Origin: Chlorohelix sp037138995
Lineage (GTDB): Bacteria; Chloroflexota; Chloroflexia; Chloroheliales; Chloroheliaceae
Direction: 5' to 3'
Length of the DNA: 64,000 nucleotides
NCBI RefSeq assembly: GCF_037138995.1
Contig: NZ_JBAXHI010000015.1
Location: forward strand, 21,506-85,505
Shown here: positions 26,048-33,493 of the stretch, piece by piece
Layout of the letters: the number at the start of each line of letters is the position of its first letter
Position numbering within the stretch: the stretch's first letter is position 1
Notes under the pieces: generated by a model
The model's input: only the letters and a program-made list of their open reading frames with translations
What the model was told of the DNA's origin: nothing
Databases searched by the model: none
Translations under genes and position numbers: made by a program

Positions 26048-26204
26048 CACAAACCAGTTGATCAGGTTAAATAATTTAGAGGGGTCTTTCTTTTTTAATT
26101 TTGCGCCGAATCCTCCGCTAGTAGGTTTTATTATTCCTATCTTGCAAATGGCGCAGGCGAAATAGCTTTTCCAAGGAAGGACTTCTATATGGAGGCGCTG
26201 CCAG

Positions 26205-26891
26205 ATGTCTTCATCTGAGGCATTCAATTTTGGTCGCAAGATCAAAGAACTAAAAAAACAACACAAAAAGGGTTACGTAGATCTAACCGCGGACTTGAAA
26301 ATCAGTCGTGATCGCATTATTCAATTAGAAGAAGGCGAACGCGAACCTACCGATGTTGAACGCCAAAAATTTGCCGCCTACTATAACCTTCCCATTGATG
26401 AGTTCTTTCCACAAAATTCGTCGCAGTCGGCTCCTAGTCAGCTTACGCCACGGCTGAATAATAATCCGGCTCCTCGACCCACCCAAGCTGCTCCCGGCAA
26501 TTTTACACCACGTCCGGCGATTTCTAATACTCCAGCGCCTCGTCCTGCTCCTTCTGCTCCTCGCCCTACTAGCAAGGCGGAAGTGAAAAGCAACGGAGAT
26601 GCTAAGGAAAGCGGTGAGCAATCTAAACCGGTAATGAAATATACCGCCGAGCAGTTGGGAGACATTGAGTCTGCTTATTTGCGTAAGCAACGCGATTTAA
26701 AAGTGCCTCTAACCTTTACATTTTTGAACGGCAAAGAGTTTACCGGCGTGGTGGTAGATTTTACTCCTTTTACCGTCCATATCATTGATCAGACAACCAA
26801 GCAGGAAGTTATTCTACGCAAATTGGCAATGGCTTTCTACCGTAAGGCAGATGCTTTTGCTGAGGCTAACGAAGGTAAGGGAGGCGAATAA
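26205..26891 (+). CDS. XRE-type HTH protein fused to a C-terminal Hfq/Sm-like domain
   Basis: 228 residues. An XRE-like helix-turn-helix (about 8-68: FGRKIKELKKQHKKGYVDLT, SRDRIIQLEEGEREPT, YYNLPIDEFF), a disordered linker of about 75 residues rich in Pro, Ala, Arg and Asn, then at about 150-215 a domain that aligns along its whole length with Hfq: ESAYLRKQRDLKVPLTFTFL (Hfq helix and strand 1), NGKEFTGVVVDFTPFTVHI (Sm1) and EVILRKLAMAFYRK (Sm2). The Hfq Sm1 Asp is Thr and the KH of YKHA is RK. GGAGG lies 9 bases before the ATG. Four bases separate it from a second gene of the same design. Role unknown; DNA or RNA binding with Sm-type oligomerisation is inferred. Confidence 0.72.
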   Translation: MSSSEAFNFGRKIKELKKQHKKGYVDLTADLKISRDRIIQLEEGEREPTDVERQKFAAYYNLPIDEFFPQNSSQSAPSQLTPRLNNNPAPRPTQAAPGNFTPRPAISNTPAPRPAPSAPRPTSKAEVKSNGDAKESGEQSKPVMKYTAEQLGDIESAYLRKQRDLKVPLTFTFLNGKEFTGVVVDFTPFTVHIIDQTTKQEVILRKLAMAFYRKADAFAEANEGKGGE

Positions 26892-26895
26892 AATT

Positions 26896-27537
26896 ATGAG
26901 CCTCGGTTCGTATATAATTTATCTTCGCGCTCTGAAGGATGGAATTACCCCGCGAGAGGTAGCTATTGAATTAGGTCTGCCTGAGCATTATATCCACGCT
27001 ATTGAATTGGAGAAACATGCTGGAGATACAAATTCTCGCAATTCCTTAGCTGAATATTTTGGCATTCCGGTTGATGAATTTAGCGATTATGCACGTAGCA
27101 CCAGTTCCCGCTTACAAGAGACACTAAAGCACGAACGCCGCCCACAAATGGGTTTCTTGCTCATGAATGGTGAAACTCTATTAGGTACAGTTGATGGCGC
27201 AGATAATAGCATAATAAAAATTGTCGAATTGAATAGCGGTATTAAAACTATACTGCAACGGCATGCTATCAAGAAATGGTGGTCGCTTAAACCCTCCGCG
27301 CCTCGAAGACCCGGTGGCGGTGGAAGACGACCGTTTAATGGCGGCGGGGGAAGCAGACCTCCTAGACCTGGTGGGGGCAGACCATCCGGTTTTAACGGTG
27401 GATTAGGTCCCAGACCCGATAGCGGTAATGAAGGTGGCTACCGTCCGAGACCGTCCGGTGATGGAAATGGCGATAGTGGGAATGATGGCAATTATCGTTC
27501 CAGACCGCCTTTTCGACCAAGACCGGAGAATGAATAG
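26896..27537 (+). CDS. second HTH protein with Hfq/Sm-like domain and Arg/Gly/Pro-rich tail
   Basis: 213 residues from ATG 26896, whose GGGAGG site lies 12 bases upstream; the frame is open further upstream but only inside the preceding gene. XRE-like HTH at about 3-65 (YIIYLRALKDGITPREVAIE, YFGIPVDEF), then at about 72-132 a domain with the Hfq order SRLQETLKHERRPQMGFLLM, NGETLLGTVDGADNSIIKIV and ILQRHAIKKWW; RHAI keeps the His-Ala-Ile of the Hfq KHAIS motif. The last 75 residues are Gly/Arg/Pro-rich (RRPGGGGRRPF, RPPRPGGGRP), like RNA-binding RGG tails. It appears to be a diverged copy of the previous gene and likely a partner in mixed rings. Confidence 0.72.
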   Translation: MSLGSYIIYLRALKDGITPREVAIELGLPEHYIHAIELEKHAGDTNSRNSLAEYFGIPVDEFSDYARSTSSRLQETLKHERRPQMGFLLMNGETLLGTVDGADNSIIKIVELNSGIKTILQRHAIKKWWSLKPSAPRRPGGGGRRPFNGGGGSRPPRPGGGRPSGFNGGLGPRPDSGNEGGYRPRPSGDGNGDSGNDGNYRSRPPFRPRPENE

Positions 27538-27583
27538 TAACTGAACATTAATAGAAACTTCAAAATATAGTCAGGAGGATAAA

Positions 27584-27682
27584 ATGAATAAACGCAAGAA
27601 GGTAGCTATTCAAAAGCATCGTGCCAAAGGCAAGAAATTACGTGATCGTCGTAAGGTCGAACGCGAAGCCGGAAAAAAATAA
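27584..27682 (+). CDS. 32-residue highly basic peptide
   Basis: MNKRKKVAIQKHRAKGKKLR followed by 12 more residues; 17 of 32 residues are Lys, Arg or His. A perfect AGGAGG lies five bases before the ATG and a terminator follows 11 bases after the stop, so translation is credible. It is the last gene of the HTH-Sm transcript. Size and the QKHRxxxKKLRxRRK pattern recall the small ribosomal proteins of the bS22/AURKAIP1-COX24 type, but the match is too short to be sure. Confidence 0.6.
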   Translation: MNKRKKVAIQKHRAKGKKLRDRRKVEREAGKK

Positions 27683-27693
27683 GGGATAAACTA

Positions 27694-27726
27694 AAAGAGC
27701 CAGGTCTAGAACTTGGCTCTTTGTTT
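27694..27726. terminator. bidirectional rho-independent terminator
   Basis: 8-bp stem AAGAGCCA / TGGCTCTT. Followed by TTTGTTT on the plus strand (end of the HTH-Sm operon) and by TTTAGTTT on the minus strand (end of the ArsA pair). Confidence 0.8.
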
Positions 27727-27731
27727 CATAC

Positions 27732-28988
27732 TTAATTGTTACTTCCTACGAAAAAAGGGTCATCTGTCCACGCAATTTCTTCGGGAGGCTTTTCAGAAAA
27801 CTCCATTTTGAGAATACCATCCTCGTAATAAAAGCTAACCAAATCGCTGTGTACTAAAACCCTTGGTAGGGAAACCGCTCTTTGTATTCGTCCTGCGGTT
27901 ACATTTACATCAGTACCGTTATGTTCGATGTATAATTCGTCCTGCTCATCAATGAAAGGCAAACGCACACAAAGCCTTCGATGCGTTTCTTTAGGCGCAC
28001 GCGGATTTGTGGGCATTTCTTCTAGCCAAATAAGCGGATGGTCGTACAACTTTTGCATTGGGTCAGATGCTCCAAAAAGTTTTTCTGCAACTGGCGTTAG
28101 TTTTTTAACTCCTATCGGTTCTTCATCTTCCAGTATAGAGCCAAAGATGGGCATGGGGTTAAAACTATCTTCGATTTCTTTGATATACTTTGCTTGTAAC
28201 TCCACCCAATAATCAAAGTAGGCTCCAAGCTGTTTTTCTTTGGGTAAAATCTTGTTGATTATAACCGAGTCCATCTTAATGCCATAGAGGCTTAAAAAGG
28301 TGTAAGCACGTTTTGTTTCCATTACCGGCAGTTTTTCAGGATTTAACACCAAACGAACTGAGACATCGTCGGCTACGATGAAGGCGCTTAGGTCATTCAT
28401 CATCTCCATTAGTTTGTTTACTTCCTTGAAAAACTCATCATTAGGAGTTTGTTGTCGGAAAGGGCGCACAAAACTACTGAAACCACGGTAAACTTTGAAG
28501 AAGTTTTTGCCGCTAGTCCCTCCAATAATCATTTCGGGATAAGCCAATAAACGCAAAGTATTGCCGGTGGGGGCAGTATCAACAATTATACAATCCCACT
28601 TGTTGCTCTTGTATTCTATCAGCAAACGATTTAGCGCAAGAATTTCGTCCATACCTGGCTGGTTGCTGAGTTCGGCAGCAACACTACTATCCACGCCGCG
28701 TCCTTCATAGGCGTTTGCCATAAATTTCTGAAACCCGCCCATGCTTTTCCGCATCTCGTAAACTGTATCTACTTCCAGACCGTATAGGTTGGGCGCAAGT
28801 TCGGTCAATTCATCTCGGCTTATCGCTTTCCCAATAACATCGGACAGAGAGTGTGCGGGGTCGCTGGACATAATCAGCACTTTTTTCCCACGGCTGGCAA
28901 TTAGGCTGGCGCTTGCGGCGCTAATGGTAGTTTTGCCTGTCCCACCCTTACCGCTATAAATTATGACTCTGGTACCCATCTTTTGCAA
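27732..28988 (-). CDS. ArsA-family ATPase with HSP20-like C-terminal domain
   Basis: 418 residues. Deviant Walker A GKGGTGKTT at about 14-22, switch SSDPAHSLSD, and the P-loop partner motif CIIVDTAPTGNTLRLL are typical of ArsA/GET3 ATPases. The last 75 residues (LCVRLPFIDEQDELYIEHNG, VLVHSDLVSFYYEDGILKME) form the HSP20/alpha-crystallin-like domain fused to many ArsA relatives, common in green phototrophs. No ArsB pump or ArsR regulator is near, so arsenite export is unlikely; GET3-like handling of membrane proteins or a phototrophy-linked role is possible (inference). Starts 15 bases after the related gene at 29004-30155. Confidence 0.88.
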   Translation of the reverse strand: MQKMGTRVIIYSGKGGTGKTTISAASASLIASRGKKVLIMSSDPAHSLSDVIGKAISRDELTELAPNLYGLEVDTVYEMRKSMGGFQKFMANAYEGRGVDSSVAAELSNQPGMDEILALNRLLIEYKSNKWDCIIVDTAPTGNTLRLLAYPEMIIGGTSGKNFFKVYRGFSSFVRPFRQQTPNDEFFKEVNKLMEMMNDLSAFIVADDVSVRLVLNPEKLPVMETKRAYTFLSLYGIKMDSVIINKILPKEKQLGAYFDYWVELQAKYIKEIEDSFNPMPIFGSILEDEEPIGVKKLTPVAEKLFGASDPMQKLYDHPLIWLEEMPTNPRAPKETHRRLCVRLPFIDEQDELYIEHNGTDVNVTAGRIQRAVSLPRVLVHSDLVSFYYEDGILKMEFSEKPPEEIAWTDDPFFVGSNN

Positions 28989-29003
28989 AACCTCTCTATC
29001 CAG

Positions 29004-30155
29004 TTAATTAGAAAAGTGTACGTGCAGTATTCCATCTTTGAAACGCGCTGATTTGGCGTTTCGCGCTGCTAACGCATGTGGTAACAATAAATCCCGTTTG
29101 AAATTACCAATTTCAACGAACAGTTCGTCACCCTTCTTAACCATATTCACTTTGTCCACTTCAAGGTTAGGAAGCGCAAGCTGTAAAATATATTCCCCGT
29201 CAATTTTGACGATTTCTTGCGTTTTGCCACTATACAACGACTCCGTAGGGTCTTGCTCCCCGTATATCTCCATTCCTAGTTCACCAAGTGCTTTAATCCC
29301 GGTAACCTCATGTCCCTTCATAGGTACTTCCAGAATGGGGAGTGGCGCAAAACTGCTATAAATCAAATCCCGATATTCCCTTTGCCTTTCGCATATTCCT
29401 GAGAAAAACGCATCAGAGCTATTTTCAGGTAAAATGCGGTTCGAGACAATTGCATCTACCGGATAATTAAAAAGGCTTAAATAGGTAGCGGCTCGTTGCC
29501 CTTCCTTAACCACCATCTTTTCAGGATTAACTACTATCCGATAAGAGGCTTGTTTAGGGCTGGTAAGCGTGGTACGCAGCAACTCAACCTGCTGGGTTAT
29601 ATCGGGTATTGCATCGAAAACATTGTTGCGAGGCATTAACGGTTTGATTAAAGCCCCTGCCAGTTTCATAGTGCTATTATGCCAGCTTGCAACCCTATCC
29701 GAATACCAAGTGAACATATCAGGCATACTCAAAAGCCGGACAGTTTCGCCGGTAGGGGCAGCATCAATAAAAATAACATCAAATTCACCACTTCGGCTAT
29801 GCCGAAGGATTTGAAGCAAACTGATTAATTCATCCATACCCGGAAGCAGCGCCAATTCCTCAGCGATAACGTCATCAGCACCTTTTTTCTTGAGAATGTT
29901 AGCAAAATAGCTTTCCAATTTGCCCCAATTCGAGCGCACTTCATCCAACACGTTTATCTCTTGCGCCCAAAGGTTATCTGCTATTTTATCGGGAACTGAT
30001 TTGAGGTTTAAATCAAAGGCATCCGCTAAACTGTGTGCCGTATCCGTGCTAACTACCAATGTACGATAACCCATTTGGGCGGCGCGTACAGCCGTAGCCG
30101 CTGATATAGTGGTTTTTCCTACCCCACCTTTACCTACATATAGAATGACTCGCAT
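29004..30155 (-). CDS. ArsA-family ATPase with HSP20-like C-terminal domain (paralogue)
   Basis: 383 residues. GKGGVGKTT at about 8-16, STDTAHSLADAF, VIFIDAAPTGETVRLLSMP. C-terminal HSP20-like domain (LQLALPNLEVDKVNMVKKGD ... RFKDGILHVHFSN). Similar in layout to the next gene (27732-28988) but clearly diverged, so the two may form a heterodimer in place of the duplicated halves of classical ArsA. GGGGAG precedes the ATG by eight bases. First gene of the pair. Confidence 0.88.
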   Translation of the reverse strand: MRVILYVGKGGVGKTTISAATAVRAAQMGYRTLVVSTDTAHSLADAFDLNLKSVPDKIADNLWAQEINVLDEVRSNWGKLESYFANILKKKGADDVIAEELALLPGMDELISLLQILRHSRSGEFDVIFIDAAPTGETVRLLSMPDMFTWYSDRVASWHNSTMKLAGALIKPLMPRNNVFDAIPDITQQVELLRTTLTSPKQASYRIVVNPEKMVVKEGQRAATYLSLFNYPVDAIVSNRILPENSSDAFFSGICERQREYRDLIYSSFAPLPILEVPMKGHEVTGIKALGELGMEIYGEQDPTESLYSGKTQEIVKIDGEYILQLALPNLEVDKVNMVKKGDELFVEIGNFKRDLLLPHALAARNAKSARFKDGILHVHFSN

Positions 30156-30518
30156 AATGGCATCTCCCCGGATACTAAAACACAGTACCCTTTATGGGTA
30201 AAAATAAGGATAGCAAAAAAACAGTAAAAACTGGCAAACAGCCGATACGAGTTGATTACCAATAGCTTATAGGTAAACAGAAAGTCAGTCTGTAGCTTGA
30301 ACTACGATTCTAGGGAGGTGCTAACCTTCCAACGCTTTAATTAAATCTGCGGATGGCATGCTTTAAACCCTAGTTTGGTAGTCCCAACTACATAAAACCC
30401 CCGATTCTCATTGCTATACTGGTTTTATCTGCAACCGAACACCTCTTCGGATGAAGTTGAAGTAAAATTTGCAACTCACGAGCCGGATAAACAAACGGTC
30501 TAGGGGACATAGAATTAT
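30156..30518. other. 363-base divergent intergenic region
   Basis: Separates the ArsA pair (minus) from the 169-residue gene (plus). It holds a short hairpin TACCC-TTTAT-GGGTA near 30187-30201, upstream of the ArsA genes, and no open frame or RNA gene that I can recognise. Promoters for both directions are expected here but no strong -35/-10 pair stands out. Confidence 0.5.
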
Positions 30519-31028
30519 ATGTATGTAAAGTGGGTAATCAGACGGCACAAGAACGAAGACCTAGCTAAAATTACCTTTTACGATGCTTATCTCGTTCAAA
30601 GCTATAAAAATACCGCGGGGGAGCCTCGCCAGCGTACTATTGCTTATTTGGGTAATCTTCGCCTGATAAATGGTTCTTTCCCGGTAATTGAGCGTGCGCT
30701 CTTCTACACACGTATGGAAGAATACTTGCGTCATGAAGTACCGCAGGAACTTTTCACCGAAGAAGAACGCATTAAGCTTTATACCGGGCTTGCCGAGATA
30801 GCGACGGCTCCTACTGAGGAAGAAATTCAACAAGGCGCTGAAATACACGCAGTCTGGCATGCTAATTATTTTCAAGCACATTCGCTTAGTCCTTCCAGCC
30901 CCGGCGCGCCTTTTTCCTTTTTCGAAGAAGACCAAGAAGAACATGAAATATCTCAGTTTGACTTGCCGGTTGATCGTGGCACGATACTTGGAAAGCTTGG
31001 TTCCAAACTTAACACCCCGAATAAGTAA
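30519..31028 (+). CDS. hypothetical protein resembling the N-terminal domain of IS1634/IS4-type transposases
   Basis: 169 residues. The first half (YVKWVIRRHKN, DAYLVQSYKN, GEPRQRTIAYLGNL) has the pattern of the N-terminal segment of IS1634-group transposases, where a YRLVESYR-like strand is followed by GKxRQRxxxxLG. The DDE catalytic core is absent and the rest is acidic/polar with no known motif. AGGGGA lies 11 bases before the ATG and a terminator follows the stop, so it looks expressed. Possibly a captured transposase fragment with a new role next to the phototrophy genes. Confidence 0.6.
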   Translation: MYVKWVIRRHKNEDLAKITFYDAYLVQSYKNTAGEPRQRTIAYLGNLRLINGSFPVIERALFYTRMEEYLRHEVPQELFTEEERIKLYTGLAEIATAPTEEEIQQGAEIHAVWHANYFQAHSLSPSSPGAPFSFFEEDQEEHEISQFDLPVDRGTILGKLGSKLNTPNK

Positions 31029-31061
31029 AAGAATATTATTCTAAATTTCAGGTTAGGCGTT

Positions 31062-31107
31062 GAGGTGTAGCTTTTGTAGTTGCCACTACATACTACACCT
31101 CTTTTCA
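31062..31107 (+). terminator. rho-independent terminator after the 169-residue gene
   Basis: 9-bp perfect stem GAGGTGTAG / CTACACCTC with an inner GTAGT/ACTAC stem, followed by TTTTC. Confidence 0.75.
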
Positions 31108-31164
31108 TTAGTAAGATTTTTATAGAAGCCTGAATTTTTCACATCAAATCCAAAAAGGTAAAAG

Positions 31165-31659
31165 ATGAGTACCTACACACCTGAGCAGTACGCGCGTAGA
31201 GCTAACAGCGTTTGGACAAAAGTACAAATCTGGGGCGCACCCTTTCAATTTCTGGTTTTCCTAATAAGCCTCGGATTTGTAATCGGCACTTTCTTCTCTG
31301 ATAGCCTCTTCGATATTACCAATGCTACAATTATTTTCAAAATTCTTTTTCTCTATTTCATGTGCATTACCGGAATGTTTTGGGAGAAAGATGTTTTCGA
31401 CCACTGGTATTTTGCCCCCCAATTTTTCTGGGAAGATTTTATTACTACCATTGTTATGGTTGCACACTCAATCTATTTGGTAGCTTTGCTATTAGGTGTC
31501 AGTGATCATAAAACCCTGTTGTTGTTGGTAATAATAGCCTATGTAAGCTACTTGCTTAATGCCGCTCAATACGTTTTGAAATGGCTTGTGAATCGTCGCC
31601 ATCATAAGAAAAGTGGCGCTATGGCTGCTTTGGAAACGCTTGATAAATCGGCTATCTAG
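31165..31659 (+). CDS. bchF: 3-vinyl bacteriochlorophyllide hydratase (BchF/BchV)
   Basis: 164-residue membrane protein with four hydrophobic segments. The N-terminal YTPEQYARRANSVWTKVQIW, the central GMFWEKDVFDHWYFAPQFFW followed by ED, and the C-terminal NAAQYVLKW correspond in order to the conserved blocks of BchF. It hydrates the C3 vinyl group of chlorophyllide/bacteriochlorophyllide to 3-(1-hydroxyethyl), a step toward BChl a (BchF) or BChl c (BchV); the two paralogues cannot be told apart here. The pucC-like gene follows on the same strand about 150 bases later, suggesting a small photosynthesis group. Confidence 0.87.
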   Translation: MSTYTPEQYARRANSVWTKVQIWGAPFQFLVFLISLGFVIGTFFSDSLFDITNATIIFKILFLYFMCITGMFWEKDVFDHWYFAPQFFWEDFITTIVMVAHSIYLVALLLGVSDHKTLLLLVIIAYVSYLLNAAQYVLKWLVNRRHHKKSGAMAALETLDKSAI

Positions 31660-31815
31660 CCTCAAAAAATCGAGTAATCCGGTTAAATTGAATTTCCTTG
31701 CATTCCAACCCTTTCTACTTAAGAAGGTAGAAGGGGTTGCCCCTTATTTAAGAATAACCAATGTTTGGGAAGTGTGTTTTGTGCCTTTAGCGATAAGTCT
31801 CGGGAGATGAGCAAT

Positions 31816-33381
31816 ATGGTAATAGCGAGAAAAAACAAGTTTCTGGTTGGGCTGGTTTTTTTCCTAGTTCTGATGTTTCAGGTGGCTTCCGGTTTCTCCG
31901 CCGGAATTATAAGTAGTATCCTCGACCCGGTAATGATAAACGAACTGGGCGTACCTGCTATTCTCGTTGGCGTTTTGCTGGGCAGTCACTACTTCATTGA
32001 ACCTATTAGAAGTTATATCGGCTCTTTGTCAGATCGCTATTCCATTTTCAAAATGCACCGAGCGCCTTTTATAGCAATTGGCGGCATGATTCTAGCTGGC
32101 TCATACCCGCTCATCTTGCTGGTGGTGCAGCAATTGCGCGACCCGAATTTCCATCGCGTTACCGGAGAAGTAGCCAATACCGGAAACTATCAAAGTAATT
32201 TTTTCTGGGTTATTGTAGCTATTCTGGTGTTCCTGATAAACGGAACCGGTATTTCCATAATGGGTACTGCGGCGCTGGCTGTTTTGGTGGATACCACCTC
32301 CGAGCGAGTGCGCGGTTTTATCGCTTCTATCGGCTGGACTATGCTAATCGCCGGTATTATCATCAGTTCAATTGTTGGGCGAGTTATTTTGCCGGAGAAA
32401 GAAGGGCGTAGCTTCGATTACAATGCCCTATACCCTATTTTTCTTTTTCTCTTCCCCGCAATATTGCTGATTCTAGCGTTCCTTTCGGCTTTCGGCACCT
32501 CCTTGATAGAGCCACGCCGTGAAGGCGCAATTGACCACAAACGCACTTACGTAAATTTCAGGGAGGCTTTCAAGGTAGTTATCAGTATCCGGCAAGCGCG
32601 GGTTTTTCTGAGCTTCCTATTTGTTTATTGCGCTTTTACCTTTATGCGTGACCTCCTTGCGCCCGCATATGCTGGTAATGTATATCGCATGACCGTAGCA
32701 GAACGTAGCGCAATTCAGGCAACCCTCAATGGACCGATTCTGGTGGCGATGATTGTCGCAGGGGTAGTTACCCTCTGGGTAAATAAACGCTACTCAATTT
32801 ATGGCGGTTTAGGTCTGGCAGTTATCGGAATGCTTCTTCAAGCTATTTCCGGTTTCATCTTCAAAGTAGATCAGGCGGCAATTCAGGCTTATGATGCTGC
32901 CAACAATGCTCATGCCTCCGGTCTTATCAGCGAAGAGGCTTACGCGGCGGCGCGTAAAACTTGGGATGCCACGATTGCCGGCGATAAATCTATATTTACC
33001 ATTGGTCTGATAATTATGGGTATTGGTTTGGGAACTAGCGTACCCGGTCTAATCGGTACAATGATGGACATTACCGATAAAGCGAACGCGGCTTTATACA
33101 TCGGAGTTTGGGGTATTGCTCAGGCATTCGGAACTGGCTTGGCTAATCTGGGCGCAGGTGCCTTGCGCGATTTCGCCTTCAATGCTTTCCCCAACAACCT
33201 GAGCGTGGGCTATGGCTTCGTATTTCTCACTCAGGCAATTGGTACGGCTCTGGCGCTTGCTCTGTTTACTAGAATAAGTGTTCCCAAGTTCCAGGAAGAA
33301 ATAGCTGAAATTACTGAGGCGCTCCATCGCGAAGAGGCTGTCTCTGTATCTTCGGGAACTAGCGCAGGTGGTCTTGCTTGA
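31816..33381 (+). CDS. PucC/LhaA/BCH2-type MFS protein, pigment-protein assembly
   Basis: 521 residues from ATG 31816 (GGGAG nine bases upstream; the frame is open to a GTG at 31765). Twelve membrane helices. GLVFFLVLMFQVASGFSAGI, VPAILVGVLLGSHYFIEPIR and HRAPFIAIGGMI are typical of the BCH2 family, which includes PucC, LhaA and Bch2 and helps insert or assemble antenna or reaction-centre proteins. It is longer than usual; about 40 extra polar residues (QAAIQAYDAANNAHASGLIS onward, near residue 360) form a large loop. Downstream of bchF and ended by a terminator. Confidence 0.85.
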   Translation: MVIARKNKFLVGLVFFLVLMFQVASGFSAGIISSILDPVMINELGVPAILVGVLLGSHYFIEPIRSYIGSLSDRYSIFKMHRAPFIAIGGMILAGSYPLILLVVQQLRDPNFHRVTGEVANTGNYQSNFFWVIVAILVFLINGTGISIMGTAALAVLVDTTSERVRGFIASIGWTMLIAGIIISSIVGRVILPEKEGRSFDYNALYPIFLFLFPAILLILAFLSAFGTSLIEPRREGAIDHKRTYVNFREAFKVVISIRQARVFLSFLFVYCAFTFMRDLLAPAYAGNVYRMTVAERSAIQATLNGPILVAMIVAGVVTLWVNKRYSIYGGLGLAVIGMLLQAISGFIFKVDQAAIQAYDAANNAHASGLISEEAYAAARKTWDATIAGDKSIFTIGLIIMGIGLGTSVPGLIGTMMDITDKANAALYIGVWGIAQAFGTGLANLGAGALRDFAFNAFPNNLSVGYGFVFLTQAIGTALALALFTRISVPKFQEEIAEITEALHREEAVSVSSGTSAGGLA

Positions 33382-33397
33382 AATAATTCTGGCTCAT

Positions 33398-33430
33398 ACC
33401 CGCTCCACTTATGGGGCGGGTTTATTTATT
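33398..33430 (+). terminator. rho-independent terminator of the pucC-like gene
   Basis: ACCCGCTCC / GGGGCGGGT stem with one G-T pair, then TTATTTATT. Confidence 0.7.
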
Positions 33431-33493
33431 ATGAATAAGGTGCGTTTTTTAGAAGTGCTTCTCTACATCTCGCTTGAAAAATAGCGGAAATGT

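Noticed and set aside
25983..26165. 60-codon plus-strand frame in the leader of the HTH-Sm operon
   Set aside because: It begins in the promoter region, crosses the terminator-like hairpin and has no ribosome site.
27732..30155. arsenite resistance operon
   Set aside because: ArsA-type ATPases are present, but no arsB, arsC, arsR or arsD gene is near, and the HSP20-like fusion is not typical of arsenic pumps.
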